DNA from: an uncultured Mollicutes bacterium | GTDB taxonomy: Bacteria > Bacillota_I > Bacilli_A > Acholeplasmatales > Anaeroplasmataceae | Direction of reading: 5' to 3' | NCBI GenBank assembly: GCA_900540175.1 | Contig: UQFG01000003.1 | Span: 62,001-126,000 of the forward strand | Length of the DNA stretch: 64,000 nucleotides | Part shown: positions 41,996-52,000 of the stretch, in pieces | Position numbering within the stretch: the first letter of the stretch is position 1 | How the letters are laid out: each line of letters starts with the position of its first letter | The notes under the pieces: generated by a model | What the model was told of the DNA's origin: nothing | The model's input: the letters and a program-made list of their open reading frames with translations, nothing else | Database searches by the model: none | Position numbers and translations under genes: made by a program

Positions 41996-43066
41996 TTATC
42001 GTTCTTTGTCCGCCCTGTCGGGCTTAAACGGCTCGATTTCTATTCCGTGTGCGGTTTCGTGAAATCGCTCAGGATACCGAAAAAGCCGTTTGTATTTCAG
42101 TAGTTGTTCGCTCGATAAACTGCTGTATTTCTCATCGGCGATATTGGAACGGGCAATAAAAAAATCGCCGTGAATAATGTCGGCGACCTCTCTTGTATTA
42201 TCGAGCAAATAGCACTTTTCAATTTTCCAACCGTCTTTTCCGCCCATTTCGTCCGCCATCAATCCCTCCATTCTCAGGCACGGATCAACGCCGTCAAGAG
42301 AAGCACCGTAAATTGAATAACCGCCCATACGGGACTGAAAAGCTTTGTTGTCCGAGCTTACTTCGTAAGTTCGTTCAAACTCGCTGTACGGTTTCTTAAA
42401 GGTATCGGCGGTAAAAACGATATGTGCGGTAAGGTGCTGTCTGTTGTTTTCCGCTTCCCGAAAAAGGGATTTCAGATCGCTGTAACTCATCTCTGTACGC
42501 TTTGGCGGCTGGTATACCGCCCGATTCATCGGCAGCTTTTCCTGTTTCCCGTCACGGTTGCAGACAATAGCGGCGTCATCTTCAAAGGGCATATACTCGT
42601 CTAAGCCGCCACCGCCGACCAGCTCTCTCATTGCTTCATAGGTGTTCGGTATCTCCTTCACAATCGGAGATTTACCCACCGGAACGAGCAGAACGGAGAT
42701 TTTTTCCTGCGCTGCAAGCGACACAAATCGATCACTGACCTGCGTTTTTTCCGGCTCAAAATCGACCTCTCGAAAGCCGAAGCTGTCGCAAAAATGGAAG
42801 TAGCTTTTTCCTGTATTCCCGTCAATGATCTCCACTACATCGGACACGGACATTGACCTTCCTTTATATCCTGCGGGGTGTTCAAGATTGAAAATCTCAT
42901 AGAGTTTTTCCAGTGTGAAGCAGTTTACTTCTCCCTCAAACACCTTATCATAGAGGCTGCTGTCGATCTTTGAGCTGCCCTGAAATTTGGGCAGGCTCTC
43001 GTAATTCATAAAAGCAACATTGTTGATGTCACGCTTCATATTGATCTGATAAATTCGTACATTCAA
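41996..43066 (-). CDS. YodL/DUF3846-domain protein
   Basis: A 356-aa protein. The N-terminus (MNVRIYQINMKRDINNVAFM) matches the YodL domain. The middle (EKISVLLVPVGKSPIVKEIP, then CNRDGKQEKLPMNRAVY) matches DUF3846, and the C-terminal 150 residues are of unknown type. These domains are common in ICE and phage regions; none has a proven function that I know. The TTG start at 43066 is supported by AAAGGAG upstream and overlaps the previous stop. Confidence 0.75.
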   Translation of the reverse strand: MNVRIYQINMKRDINNVAFMNYESLPKFQGSSKIDSSLYDKVFEGEVNCFTLEKLYEIFNLEHPAGYKGRSMSVSDVVEIIDGNTGKSYFHFCDSFGFREVDFEPEKTQVSDRFVSLAAQEKISVLLVPVGKSPIVKEIPNTYEAMRELVGGGGLDEYMPFEDDAAIVCNRDGKQEKLPMNRAVYQPPKRTEMSYSDLKSLFREAENNRQHLTAHIVFTADTFKKPYSEFERTYEVSSDNKAFQSRMGGYSIYGASLDGVDPCLRMEGLMADEMGGKDGWKIEKCYLLDNTREVADIIHGDFFIARSNIADEKYSSLSSEQLLKYKRLFRYPERFHETAHGIEIEPFKPDRADKER

Positions 43067-44031
43067 CGCTCATAGCTCCTTTCTTTTGATTTGTAAATTC
43101 CAAGCTGTATGCAGAGGTAATCGTTATAGTCCTTGCCTTTCTTCGGCGGCTCATCAAAGACCTCATACTTGTTTCTGAGCAGTTCTTTTAAGGTGTTGGC
43201 ACAGAGCCTTCCCGTTTTGTCATTGTCCAAGCGCAAATAAATCGTCTTGATGTGCGGATTTTTCTCAAGGAAAACGGAAAGCGCAATCGGAATTTTACTG
43301 TCTTTAATCTCTTTCTTCGGTTGATACACACCCGAAAGAGAGATCAAATTTTCCGATTTATAGTCCTTACCCTGAGCCTTTAATAAAGTGGCATAAGACA
43401 ATAAATCAATGGCGGCTTCAAACAAATGCACTGACTGGCAAGGCTCTTTTGTAAGCAAGCGAAACGAATATTGTTTATCGCTTCCGTATGCGTCTCCCTT
43501 AAAGGTGCTGCTTCCTAAACCACGGTAAGCGGCGTACTTTGGCGTCCCTGTCTCGTCCTTCCCGACAAAAACCGCATTATGATAGCGCCCGTTGCTTTCA
43601 TAAATCACACCGTCCGCAATACACTCCTGAATAATCTGATAGTCAATGCCACGATTAAAAAGGTACTGTATTACCCGTTTACTGTCTTGATATTTTTCAG
43701 GCAAACACAGTACCTTTGGCTCAGTTTTTTCTTCCCTTTTCGGTGGCGGCGTCCAGCTTGCCAGTTCTTTCCCTGTGAGGATTTCCACTGCGTCCATAAA
43801 AGAGTAATTTCTGACTTTTATCAGATAGTCAAGCGCCGTATAACCACCGAAACCTTGCGACCACCAAAACCATTTGCCATTGGAAATTTTCAAGCTGTCG
43901 TGGTCAACGGTACGATATACATTTTTTGTTCCTTTAACTTCTGCAACATTATTCGGCTCAAACTTTCTCAGATAAGTGAGCAGGTCTATTTGCCGTACCT
44001 GTTCAATAATCTCCGGCTCAATATATGGCAT
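43063..44031 (-). CDS. Toprim/DUF3991 primase-like protein
   Basis: A 322-aa protein. A CHC2-like or DUF3991 N-terminal part (IDLLTYLRKFEPNNVAEVKG and WFWWSQGFGGYTALDYLIKV) is followed by a Toprim domain with the Glu in VHLFEAAIDLLSYATL and the Asp pair in IYLRLDNDKTGR. Such proteins may prime second-strand synthesis after transfer. Start 44031 has AAAGGGAAG upstream; a longer frame to 44103 is less likely. Confidence 0.82.
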   Translation of the reverse strand: MPYIEPEIIEQVRQIDLLTYLRKFEPNNVAEVKGTKNVYRTVDHDSLKISNGKWFWWSQGFGGYTALDYLIKVRNYSFMDAVEILTGKELASWTPPPKREEKTEPKVLCLPEKYQDSKRVIQYLFNRGIDYQIIQECIADGVIYESNGRYHNAVFVGKDETGTPKYAAYRGLGSSTFKGDAYGSDKQYSFRLLTKEPCQSVHLFEAAIDLLSYATLLKAQGKDYKSENLISLSGVYQPKKEIKDSKIPIALSVFLEKNPHIKTIYLRLDNDKTGRLCANTLKELLRNKYEVFDEPPKKGKDYNDYLCIQLGIYKSKERSYER

Positions 44032-44032
44032 A

Positions 44033-44365
44033 TCAAATCTTCCCTTTCCTGAGAAGCTCTGCGACTTTCTCAATGGAATCTTCCATATCCTCGACTTCGG
44101 CATTCATCAGCCACTCGTCCCAAGACAGTTCCAAAACATTTTTCGTTTTCATAAGGGAACTTACCATTTCTGGCGAAAGCTCCGTATTCTCCACATAATC
44201 GTACAGCTCGCACATAAAGGCAAACTGCTTATCGTTTGTGATGATTGTGACCTGCGGCTGACAAAGATACCGCTTCACATATCGGATCAATTCTCTTTCA
44301 AGCTGGCACTGCAACACCAGCATATCCGCACGGACGGTTTTTAATTTACACACCATTTTTCTCAC
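44033..44365 (-). CDS. Unknown protein related in style to DUF3848
   Basis: A 110-aa helical protein (LVLQCQLERELIRYVKRYLC, then SPEMVSSLMKTKNVLELSWD and EWLMNAEVEDMEDSIEKVAE). The DELSPEMVxxLL-like part resembles the end of the next gene's product, suggesting an old duplication. It is translationally coupled to both neighbours. Function unknown. Confidence 0.65.
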   Translation of the reverse strand: MRKMVCKLKTVRADMLVLQCQLERELIRYVKRYLCQPQVTIITNDKQFAFMCELYDYVENTELSPEMVSSLMKTKNVLELSWDEWLMNAEVEDMEDSIEKVAELLRKGKI

Positions 44366-44691
44366 CTGCTTTCTCTGCTTTTGTCCCGTTTAAGTACATC
44401 ATTTGCTCCTGTTTCTATGGAATCCCGAATGGTATCCATATGCTCAACTTCTCTGTCCCTAAACTCTTTATAGACATCATCAAGAGGGCAAGGGGAACGA
44501 AGCAAAGCCTTTGCCTGTTTCGGAGAAAGCTCCATTTCTTCCATACACATCACGATGTCCTCTTTCATCGTGTACTCGTAGGTATGATTCAGAATTTCCT
44601 CCGGCGGCTGTGAAAGCAGCCAATCTCTGTACTTGTCCTGCTCGGCTTTCATCTTGTCATAGAGCAGGGCGTTGTAGTCTGTTTCGCCCAT
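44362..44691 (-). CDS. DUF3848-family protein
   Basis: A 109-aa protein matching the DUF3848 pattern: LLYDKMKAEQDKYRDWLLSQ, then PPEEILNHTYEYTMKEDIVM and ELSPKQAKALLRSPCPLDDV. GGAGG 9 nt upstream sets the start at 44691. Function unknown; it is a constant member of this ICE backbone. Confidence 0.75.
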   Translation of the reverse strand: MGETDYNALLYDKMKAEQDKYRDWLLSQPPEEILNHTYEYTMKEDIVMCMEEMELSPKQAKALLRSPCPLDDVYKEFRDREVEHMDTIRDSIETGANDVLKRDKSRESR

Positions 44692-44717
44692 ATGCGAACA
44701 CCTCCTTAAACAAAAAT

Positions 44718-44758
44718 ATAGCCGCCTGATTTTTTGTAAAACCAAGCGGCTATGTAAA
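44718..44758. repeat. Terminator repeat, copy A
   Basis: A hairpin with arms ATAGCCGCCTG and AAGCGGCTAT-like sequence, nearly identical to 45497-45535 (one T fewer and one base different there). On the minus strand it is followed by T-rich sequence. The two copies flank the XRE/zinc-ribbon gene. Confidence 0.85.
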
Positions 44759-44783
44759 AGTTATCTAAGTATAAAATTGATGA

Positions 44784-45239
44784 TTATTTGATTTTCTCTT
44801 GAATTTTCCAGTGATTTAATTTAGGCAGCATATCCGCCATATATCCCCGCACCTGTTCAGCAGACCAATTCTCATTTGACATATGCTCAACACAAAAAGC
44901 AATTAAATCATCAATATTGTCATATGTGAATTTTCCGTCTGTATAACACCATTTACAGTATTCTTCATTGAAAGTACCATCTGGTTCTTTACTGATCGTG
45001 GAATCATCAAGCGGCATACCACAGCATTGACAAATGAGTTGTCTCGGAGAGCCTAAAAGTGTATTGATGGAAACATCAAAAAAACCTGAAAGTAATTTTA
45101 GCGTTTCTGTATTGGGGATTGTTTCTCCATTTTCCCAACGAGATACTGCTTGTCTTGTAACATAAACTTTTTCTGCAAGTTCATCTTGCGACAGTCCTTT
45201 TTTTGTCCGGAGTTCAAGTATGACATCTTTTGTCTCCAC
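44784..45239 (-). CDS. XRE regulator with C-terminal zinc ribbon
   Basis: A 151-aa protein: an HTH (LSQDELAEKVYVTRQAVSRW, residues 15-34), then a zinc-binding unit (CQCCGMPLDD and EYCKWCYTDG) and a helical end. This XRE plus putative zinc ribbon combination occurs as a stand-alone regulator in Bacillota. It lies between two copies of a terminator, so it is inserted cargo rather than backbone. Its own promoter contains a palindrome, so it probably represses itself. Confidence 0.85.
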   Translation of the reverse strand: METKDVILELRTKKGLSQDELAEKVYVTRQAVSRWENGETIPNTETLKLLSGFFDVSINTLLGSPRQLICQCCGMPLDDSTISKEPDGTFNEEYCKWCYTDGKFTYDNIDDLIAFCVEHMSNENWSAEQVRGYMADMLPKLNHWKIQEKIK

Positions 45240-45262
45240 TACAAATCACCTCCTTGTAACAA

Positions 45263-45291
45263 ATTATAAGGCAGATAAATCTACCAAACAA
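45263..45291 (-). promoter_or_regulatory. Promoter with internal operator, XRE/zinc gene
   Basis: On the minus strand TTGTTT and TATAAT are spaced 17 nt, and the spacer is mostly the near-palindrome GGTAGAT-TT-ATCTGCC. The rest of 45297-45480 shows no gene. Confidence 0.6.
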
Positions 45292-45496
45292 GCAACTCGC
45301 TGTTGCTAAAGCCCTGTGCAATCTAAAATCTCTTTTTAATTATGTCATAACAAAGGTCAAACAAATCAGGAGTAATAGAAGAAATTCCTCTCAATTTTTC
45401 ATGGGCAAATAACCTCCGTTTTCTTGACATTGACTCTCAAAGAGACACTTTATTATATCACTTTACTCTGTCTTTTTCCATCTTGCCGTGATAGAT

Positions 45497-45535
45497 ATAG
45501 CCGCCTGATTTTTGTAAAACCAAACGGCTATGTAA
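45497..45535. repeat. Terminator repeat, copy B
   Basis: Second copy of the hairpin at 44718-44758, directly after the stop of the gene at 45540. It is probably the original terminator of that gene. Confidence 0.85.
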
Positions 45536-45539
45536 ACTT

Positions 45540-45851
45540 TCACTCTACAATTTTTTTGATTTCCATTCCGTCCATCAGCCCCCGCATATAACAAATGCGG
45601 TATTCTTCCAATACAACATTGTTTTCTGCAAGCAGGTACTGGATTAAAAGCTCGCATTCTTCTTTGGTAAGAGCAGATGGCTTTTCCAAATCCAAGACAG
45701 CATTGAGTTTCCCGTTTTGATGTTTCAGCCTTGCCGACTTTTCCTTTGCAGCCTTCAATTTCTCATCACGGGAACGGGCTTTAGCGAGTACCTGAGACAG
45801 CATACTTTCAAGATCGCTTTCAAACAGTTTGATAGAACAGTTTTCTTCCAT
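45540..45851 (-). CDS. Small helical protein of unknown function
   Basis: A 103-aa protein with a coiled-coil-like middle (SRDEKLKAAKEKSARLKHQN) and a conserved-looking end (ALTKEECELLIQYLLAENNV, then YRICYMRGLMDGMEIKKIVE). I recall similar C-terminal YxRG segments in small ICE proteins but cannot name the family safely. It stands between the giant helicase gene and the terminator repeat. Confidence 0.65.
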   Translation of the reverse strand: MEENCSIKLFESDLESMLSQVLAKARSRDEKLKAAKEKSARLKHQNGKLNAVLDLEKPSALTKEECELLIQYLLAENNVVLEEYRICYMRGLMDGMEIKKIVE

Positions 45852-45971
45852 CGGATTTTCCTCTTTTCTTTGTATGATGTCTCATATTATAAAGACAAAT
45901 CACTGCCCGCACAAGGAAGCCACAGTTCTATTCTTACTGACACAGCAGTTCAGAGAACTTACTATGTAAAG

Positions 45972-45997
45972 GCGGTATGAGACTTCTCCCATACCGC
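45972..45997 (-). terminator. Hairpin after the giant gene
   Basis: GCGGTATG and CATACCGC are exact arms, 8 nt beyond the stop at 46005. The downstream T run is short, so termination may be weak. Confidence 0.55.
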
Positions 45998-46004
45998 AAA
46001 AGGA

Positions 46005-49000
46005 TTATCGCTCATAGGCTCTTTCCTTTGAAACGGGTACGCTGTCGCCCTCGTCCGGCGCACCGTCCACCAGCTCATTTTCCCGTTTGTCTACATTGAG
46101 CAAGCCGTTTAAGACACCCAGCCGATTTGTTTTTTCGGTCAGTTCTTCTTCCTTGTCAAACGGTTTATCGACCTCTGCTTTCGCAGTAGCAAATTGCTGT
46201 TCAAGGGTTGTAAGCTCCTGTTTTTTTGCCTCCAGCCGTTCAGGGATTTTCTCAATAGCATTGTCGATTCGGGTAATATTGCCGATAGCGTCCGTGCCTA
46301 AAGAGATGGAACGGGAAAGGCTGCCCTTGATTTTTACCTGATAGGCTTTCTCAAAGGTGTCAAAGGAAAGTTCCAAATCAAAGCCTCTGTACTTGCCGAG
46401 AGGGATGGGATCAGGCGAGGTCATCTCCTTGCAGGCGTCAATGATTTTCTGTCCGCCTTCCGCTTTTTCAGAATAAGAAACACCCTTAACCTCTATCCCT
46501 ACAAAGGTATCGTCAAGCGGCTTCGGGTGTTCTTTTGCAAGCGATATATCCTTTTCCAGTCCCGCAATCGTCTCTTTTGTCCGAGCGATTGTTGTCGGGT
46601 AGTATTTAATAATTTTGTCCTCCAGCTCGTACTTCTCAGAAAGATAGTTGGACTTCAAAAGACGCAGCTTCTGCACCTGAATATCCAAGTCCATTTTCTC
46701 CTTAATGTGCGGATTGTCTGCCGCAAGCATTTTGATTTCAGCATAGGAAAGGGCGGTAGCGTCCACATCTTCACAGGAACGCACGGGCGATTTGCTCGTC
46801 ATAATCTGACTTGCGAACTTCTGCTTGCCCTCTACGAGCTGCCAGCAGTATGCGTCGAAAGTGCCTTCCGTAACATATCGGTACAAACCGACCTTTGGAT
46901 TTTCGTTGCCCTGCCGCACCGTTCTTCCGGCTCGCTGTTCCAGATCGGCAGGTCGCCACGGGCAGTCAAGGTCGTGAGAAGCGATAATCTTGTTCTGCAC
47001 ATTTGTCCCCGCACCCATTTTCTGTGTACTGCCCATCAGGATTCGTACTTCGCCACAGCGCACCTTTTTGAACAGCTCCTGCTTCTTCGCTTCGGTATCC
47101 GCTTCGTGGATAAACTTGATTTCCGATTCCGGAACACCACGCTCAATCAGCTTCTTTCGTATGTCCGTATAAACGGAAAATTCGCCTGCGCCCTTTGGAG
47201 TAGAGAGGTCGCAAAAGAGAAGCTGTGTCAGCTTTTTATCGCTGTTTTCCTCCCATATACGGAACACCTCATTCACGCAGACGTTGACTTTACTGCCTTC
47301 TTCATCGGGCAGCATTGGATTCATCATTCGCTGGTCGAGGGCAAGCTTCCGCCCATCGTTTGTAACTTTCAGCATATTATCCACACTGGAATCCACATTG
47401 CCGCCTCTTATCTTTTCGGCTCGTTCTCCGAGAGAGGCGACCATTTCCTTCTGCACCTGTGACGGTTTCACAGCAATGTTATGGTACTCCACCTCCGGTA
47501 CGGGGAGATTGAGCATATCCGCTGTTTTAATATCCGCCACTTCTTTGAACATCGCCATCAGTTCGGGCAAATTGTTGAATTTCGCAAAGCGTGTTTTTGC
47601 TCGGTATCCTGTTCCTTCGGGTGTAAGCTCTACTGCTGTGACCGTCTCGCCGAACATCGATGCCCAAGCGTCAAAGTGCTGCAATTCGTGTTCTTGCAGC
47701 GTCTTGTACTGCAAATATCGCTGTATGGTATAAAGTTCAACCATACTGTTTGAAATCGGCGTACCCGTCGCAAACACAACGCCACGCCCTCCGGTAATCT
47801 CATCAAGATAGCGGCACTTCATAAAGAGGTCTGAAGATTTCTGCGCCTCTGTCTGAGCGATACCGCCAACATTTCTCATTTTCGTATAGAGATACAAATT
47901 TTTATAGTAGTGCGACTCATCAATAAAGAGACGGTCTACACCGAGTTCTTCAAAGGTTACCACATCATCCTTTCTTGATTGATCGTTCAGCTTTTGCAGC
48001 TTTGTTTGTAAGGAGCGCTTGGTCTTTTCAAGCTGCTTAACCGAAAAACGGTCGCCACGGTTTCGCTTTATGTCCGCAATTCCGCCAATAATATCGTCAA
48101 GCTGCTGCTGCAAAACAGCCCTCTGCCTTTCAATGCTTATCGGGATTTTTTCGAGCTGGCTGTGACCGATAATAATCGCATCGTAATCGCCGGTGGCAAT
48201 CCTGCCGCAGAAGCATTTTCGATTTTTCATCTCAAAGTCTTTTTTGGTAGCAACTAAGATATTCGCCGCCGGATAGAGCTGTAAGAACTCTGCCGCCCAC
48301 TGCTCCGTCAAATGATTCGGTACGACAAAGAGGGATTTATTGCAAAGTCCAAGCCTTTTCGCTTCCATAGCGGCGGCGGTCATTTCAAAGGTTTTGCCTG
48401 CGCCCACGGCGTGTGCAAGCAAAGTATTGCCGCCGTAAAGAATGTGAGCGACGGCATTTTTCTGATGTTCCCGAAGCTCTATTTCGGGATTTATGCCGCT
48501 AAAAACAATGTGGCTTCCATCATATTCACGGGGGCGAATTGAGTTAAACTTTTCGTTATACAGCCTTACCAGCTTTTCCCGCCTTGCCGGATCACGCCAA
48601 ACCCAATCCTGAAAGCCTTGCTTGATAAGCTCCTGCTTTGACTGGGCGATAGCGGTTTCCTTTTTGTTGAGGACAGCTTTCTTTTTTCCCTCTGCGTCCT
48701 CAACATAGTCGAACACTCGAACATCTTTCATATTGAGTGTATCTTCAATAATCTTATAGGCGTTCACTCGCTTGGTGCCGTAGGTGTTGTAGGCTTTCAG
48801 ATTGCCACGGTCGTAGGATTTTCCCTCCACATTCCATTCGCCCGTCAGTTTTGAGTAGTGGACTTTAATATTCCATCTCGCATAAACAGGCGTATCCAAA
48901 AACTCATACATAAACTGCTGTGCGATTTCTTCGGGCAGCCAAGTCGTGCCAAGCTGTACGAAGATCTCACTGGCAGTCAGGTCTTTCGGCTGTACCTTTT

Positions 49001-52000
49001 CCAGCGCTTCCACATTGATTTTGTAATCTTCTGGATAAACTTCGGCGGATTTTTTCGCCCAAGCGAGCTTTTCCCGCACATTGCCGGAAAGATATTCGTC
49101 CGCCATCAGGTACTTTTGCTCATCACTGCCGCCGTAGCCGTACATTGGGTTTAAGAAAATAACGCCCTTTAGTTCCTCATAGATTTCCTGCTCAGGCTTG
49201 CCCGTAAGGGAGCACATATATTCCATATCTACAAAGGCTTTTTCGCCCATAGATACGGCAAGCGCTTCGCTGGCGGTATCCACCGAGGTAACAGGAATGT
49301 GCGGCTTGATCGTCCGTTTTGTAAACATATCCGCTTTGCGCTCCAGCTCTCCGTTTTCGTCCAGCACCTCCAGAGCGGAAAGCAGGGCAAAGGAGCTATC
49401 CTGCGAAAAAGCGGACACATTCGCACGGGAATTGATCAGCCCGTACTTTTTGGAAAAGGTATCGTAAAGTGTATTTAGCTTCTGCTGTTCCTTTTTAATT
49501 TCATAGTCGGGATAGTCATCCGTCTGCATCTCAATCAAACTGCGAACACTGTCCCTTAAGGCAATCATACCCTTGATCCGGTTTTCAGCCGTAGCCGAAC
49601 ATTCCACCGGAGTCATTCGGGAATTTTCACGGTAGTAAATCTTATCGTCCACAACCGTATAGGAAAAGTTACGGACTTCGGGATCGGCGGGAATGGAGTT
49701 ATCTTCTTCAGTCAGTTCCTCGTCCACTTCGTAATCTGTAATCTCTGCGTGGATATTGGAAATTGCTTCTTCCAAAAGTTCGGCGAGGTCTGCGTTTTCA
49801 TAAGGTACAACAGTATCTTCCTCGCCGAACCTGCCGGACACGGTTTTCCATTCGCCTAATACCATTTCGGGGTGGTCAACAAAGTAGGCGTTCATCTTCA
49901 CACCGTTTTCATCGGTATTCAGGTGTACCCATTCCGGCTCAATGTCAATGAGCCTGTCCCGTTTTTGCAGAATCAAAATATCCGAGACTACCTCCGTCCC
50001 TGCGTTTCCCTTAAAGGTATCGTTTGGCAAACGGATTGCTCCGAGAAGATCGGCTCGCTGTGCGATATACTTACGCACGGCTGGATTTTCCTTATCCATT
50101 GTGCCTTTGCTCGTAATGAGCGCCATTACGCCGCCCGGTCTGAGCTTATCCAAACATTTGGCAAAGAAATAGTCGTGGATTAAAAAGTTATGTTTGTTGT
50201 ACCTCCTATCATTGACTCGAATGTCGCCGAAAGGCACATTGCCAATCACAGCGTCAAAGAAGCTGTCGGGAATATTGGCTTCTTCAAACGGCTGCGCCGC
50301 TATCGAGGTTTTCTGATAAAGCTGCTGTGCAATACCCGCCGAGATCTTATCAATCTCAACGCCATAAATTTTGCTGTCCTGCATAGACTGGGGCAGCATA
50401 CCGATAAAGTTGCCGATTCCGCAGGAAGGCTCTAAAATATTGCCCTCCTTAAAGCCCATCTGTTCCATCGCCTTATAGATTGCGGAAATGACAACGGGCG
50501 GGGTGTAGAAAGCCGTCAGGGTACTTGCCCGTGCGCTTTCGTACTCATCGGGAGAAAGGGCGGTGTAAAGCTCGATAAACTCATTTGTCCACGAGGAATT
50601 GTTCTCGTCAAAGGCTTCGGGGATACCGCCCCAGCCGACATACTGCGAAAGAATTTCCTGTTCTTCAGGTGTAGCAAAACGGTTGTCAAACTCACACTCT
50701 TTCAGCACATTGATTGCTGCCATATTCCTGCGGAAGCGTTCTTTTTTGCCTGCCTCCGGCACTTCGTGAGAAGCAAGGTCAAAGGTGTGCCGTTCAGACA
50801 ACGGGATTTCGGGGTGCAGATCAAAGGTCTGTACCCGTGAGCGTTTAGGTTGGACAAAAGCTGGTGTTAATGGCTCATCTTCTTTTTGTTCAGGCTCAGG
50901 ATGTTTGGTTGTTTCCTTCTCAGAAACAGATTTCTTGACCTGCTCCAAGTAGTCGTTTGCCTGCCACTCGCTCTTAAATTCCTCACTGACGCCCTCATCA
51001 TCGATATAGATGGCTTCCGTCAAATCGTCCCAAATGGCGTAGCCTTCATCAGTTTCAATGACAAAAAATCTCTCGTCGGGCGGAAGCGTATTTTCTCCTG
51101 CAATTTGCTCCGCCTGCCTGAGCGTTTCATCTGCCCTGTCATATACAAGATAGGGCGAATCAATGATCTCGTAGGCATTTAACGGGGTATCCAGTTTTGA
51201 GATAAAGGTTTGATCTATGGTTTTTCCTTCTGCATCTCGATACATATAAAAGTGTAAGCGTGTGCCGAAGGAGCTTTCTTCCTCAATATCCTTTTTGAAC
51301 TGATACTCGCTGGTATACTCATCTGTGTGGATTATATTTCCATCGCTATCAAGGTACTCAATCCTGCCGACCGGCTGCGACTGCACCGGTTCTTCCTTAT
51401 TGGTCGATACGATATTTCGGGTGCTGCGTTCTCCGTTTTCAAAAGAGGAAACCGCCACATCAAAGCCACGGTCAAGCAGCATATTGACATAGGTTTCCAA
51501 ACGGTTTGCCGGAAATCCGCACATTTCTGCTCGCTGATTGTTTCCAATAGAGCGAGATGTCAGATTCAGCTCTAACGCTTCGCTGACGGTTTGTGCGTCT
51601 GCTCCGTAGGCTTCAAAGAAATCGCCCACCTGATACAGCACAAGACTGTCAGGATTTTCTTCCTTGATCTCACCGTATTCACGGTAAGCGTCTGTAAAAC
51701 GGTTGCTGCGCTCGTCCTGCTGAGCAAGACGCATAAAGCTGTCCTTTTGCTCCAAACGAGGCTGCGGATTTTGCACAGAGCGATCCATCAGCTCGACATT
51801 CCAGTCATCTACCCGTGTGATTTCAAAAGGCTTTCCGTCCAAATACACTCTGTCGCCGACTTGATAAGAGGCGGCAAACAGAGCCTTTTGTTTCTCCTGC
51901 GCCGCCGCCTGCTCAATCCTTGCCACTACATCTTCCGGCAGACCATCTACATAGTAATTGATTTCGCCCTCATTGCTGATATGGGCGATATTTTGATAAT

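Noticed and set aside
46527..47462. 311-codon plus-strand frame opposite the giant helicase gene
   Set aside because: Shadow of the helicase coding strand; no start signal and no domain.
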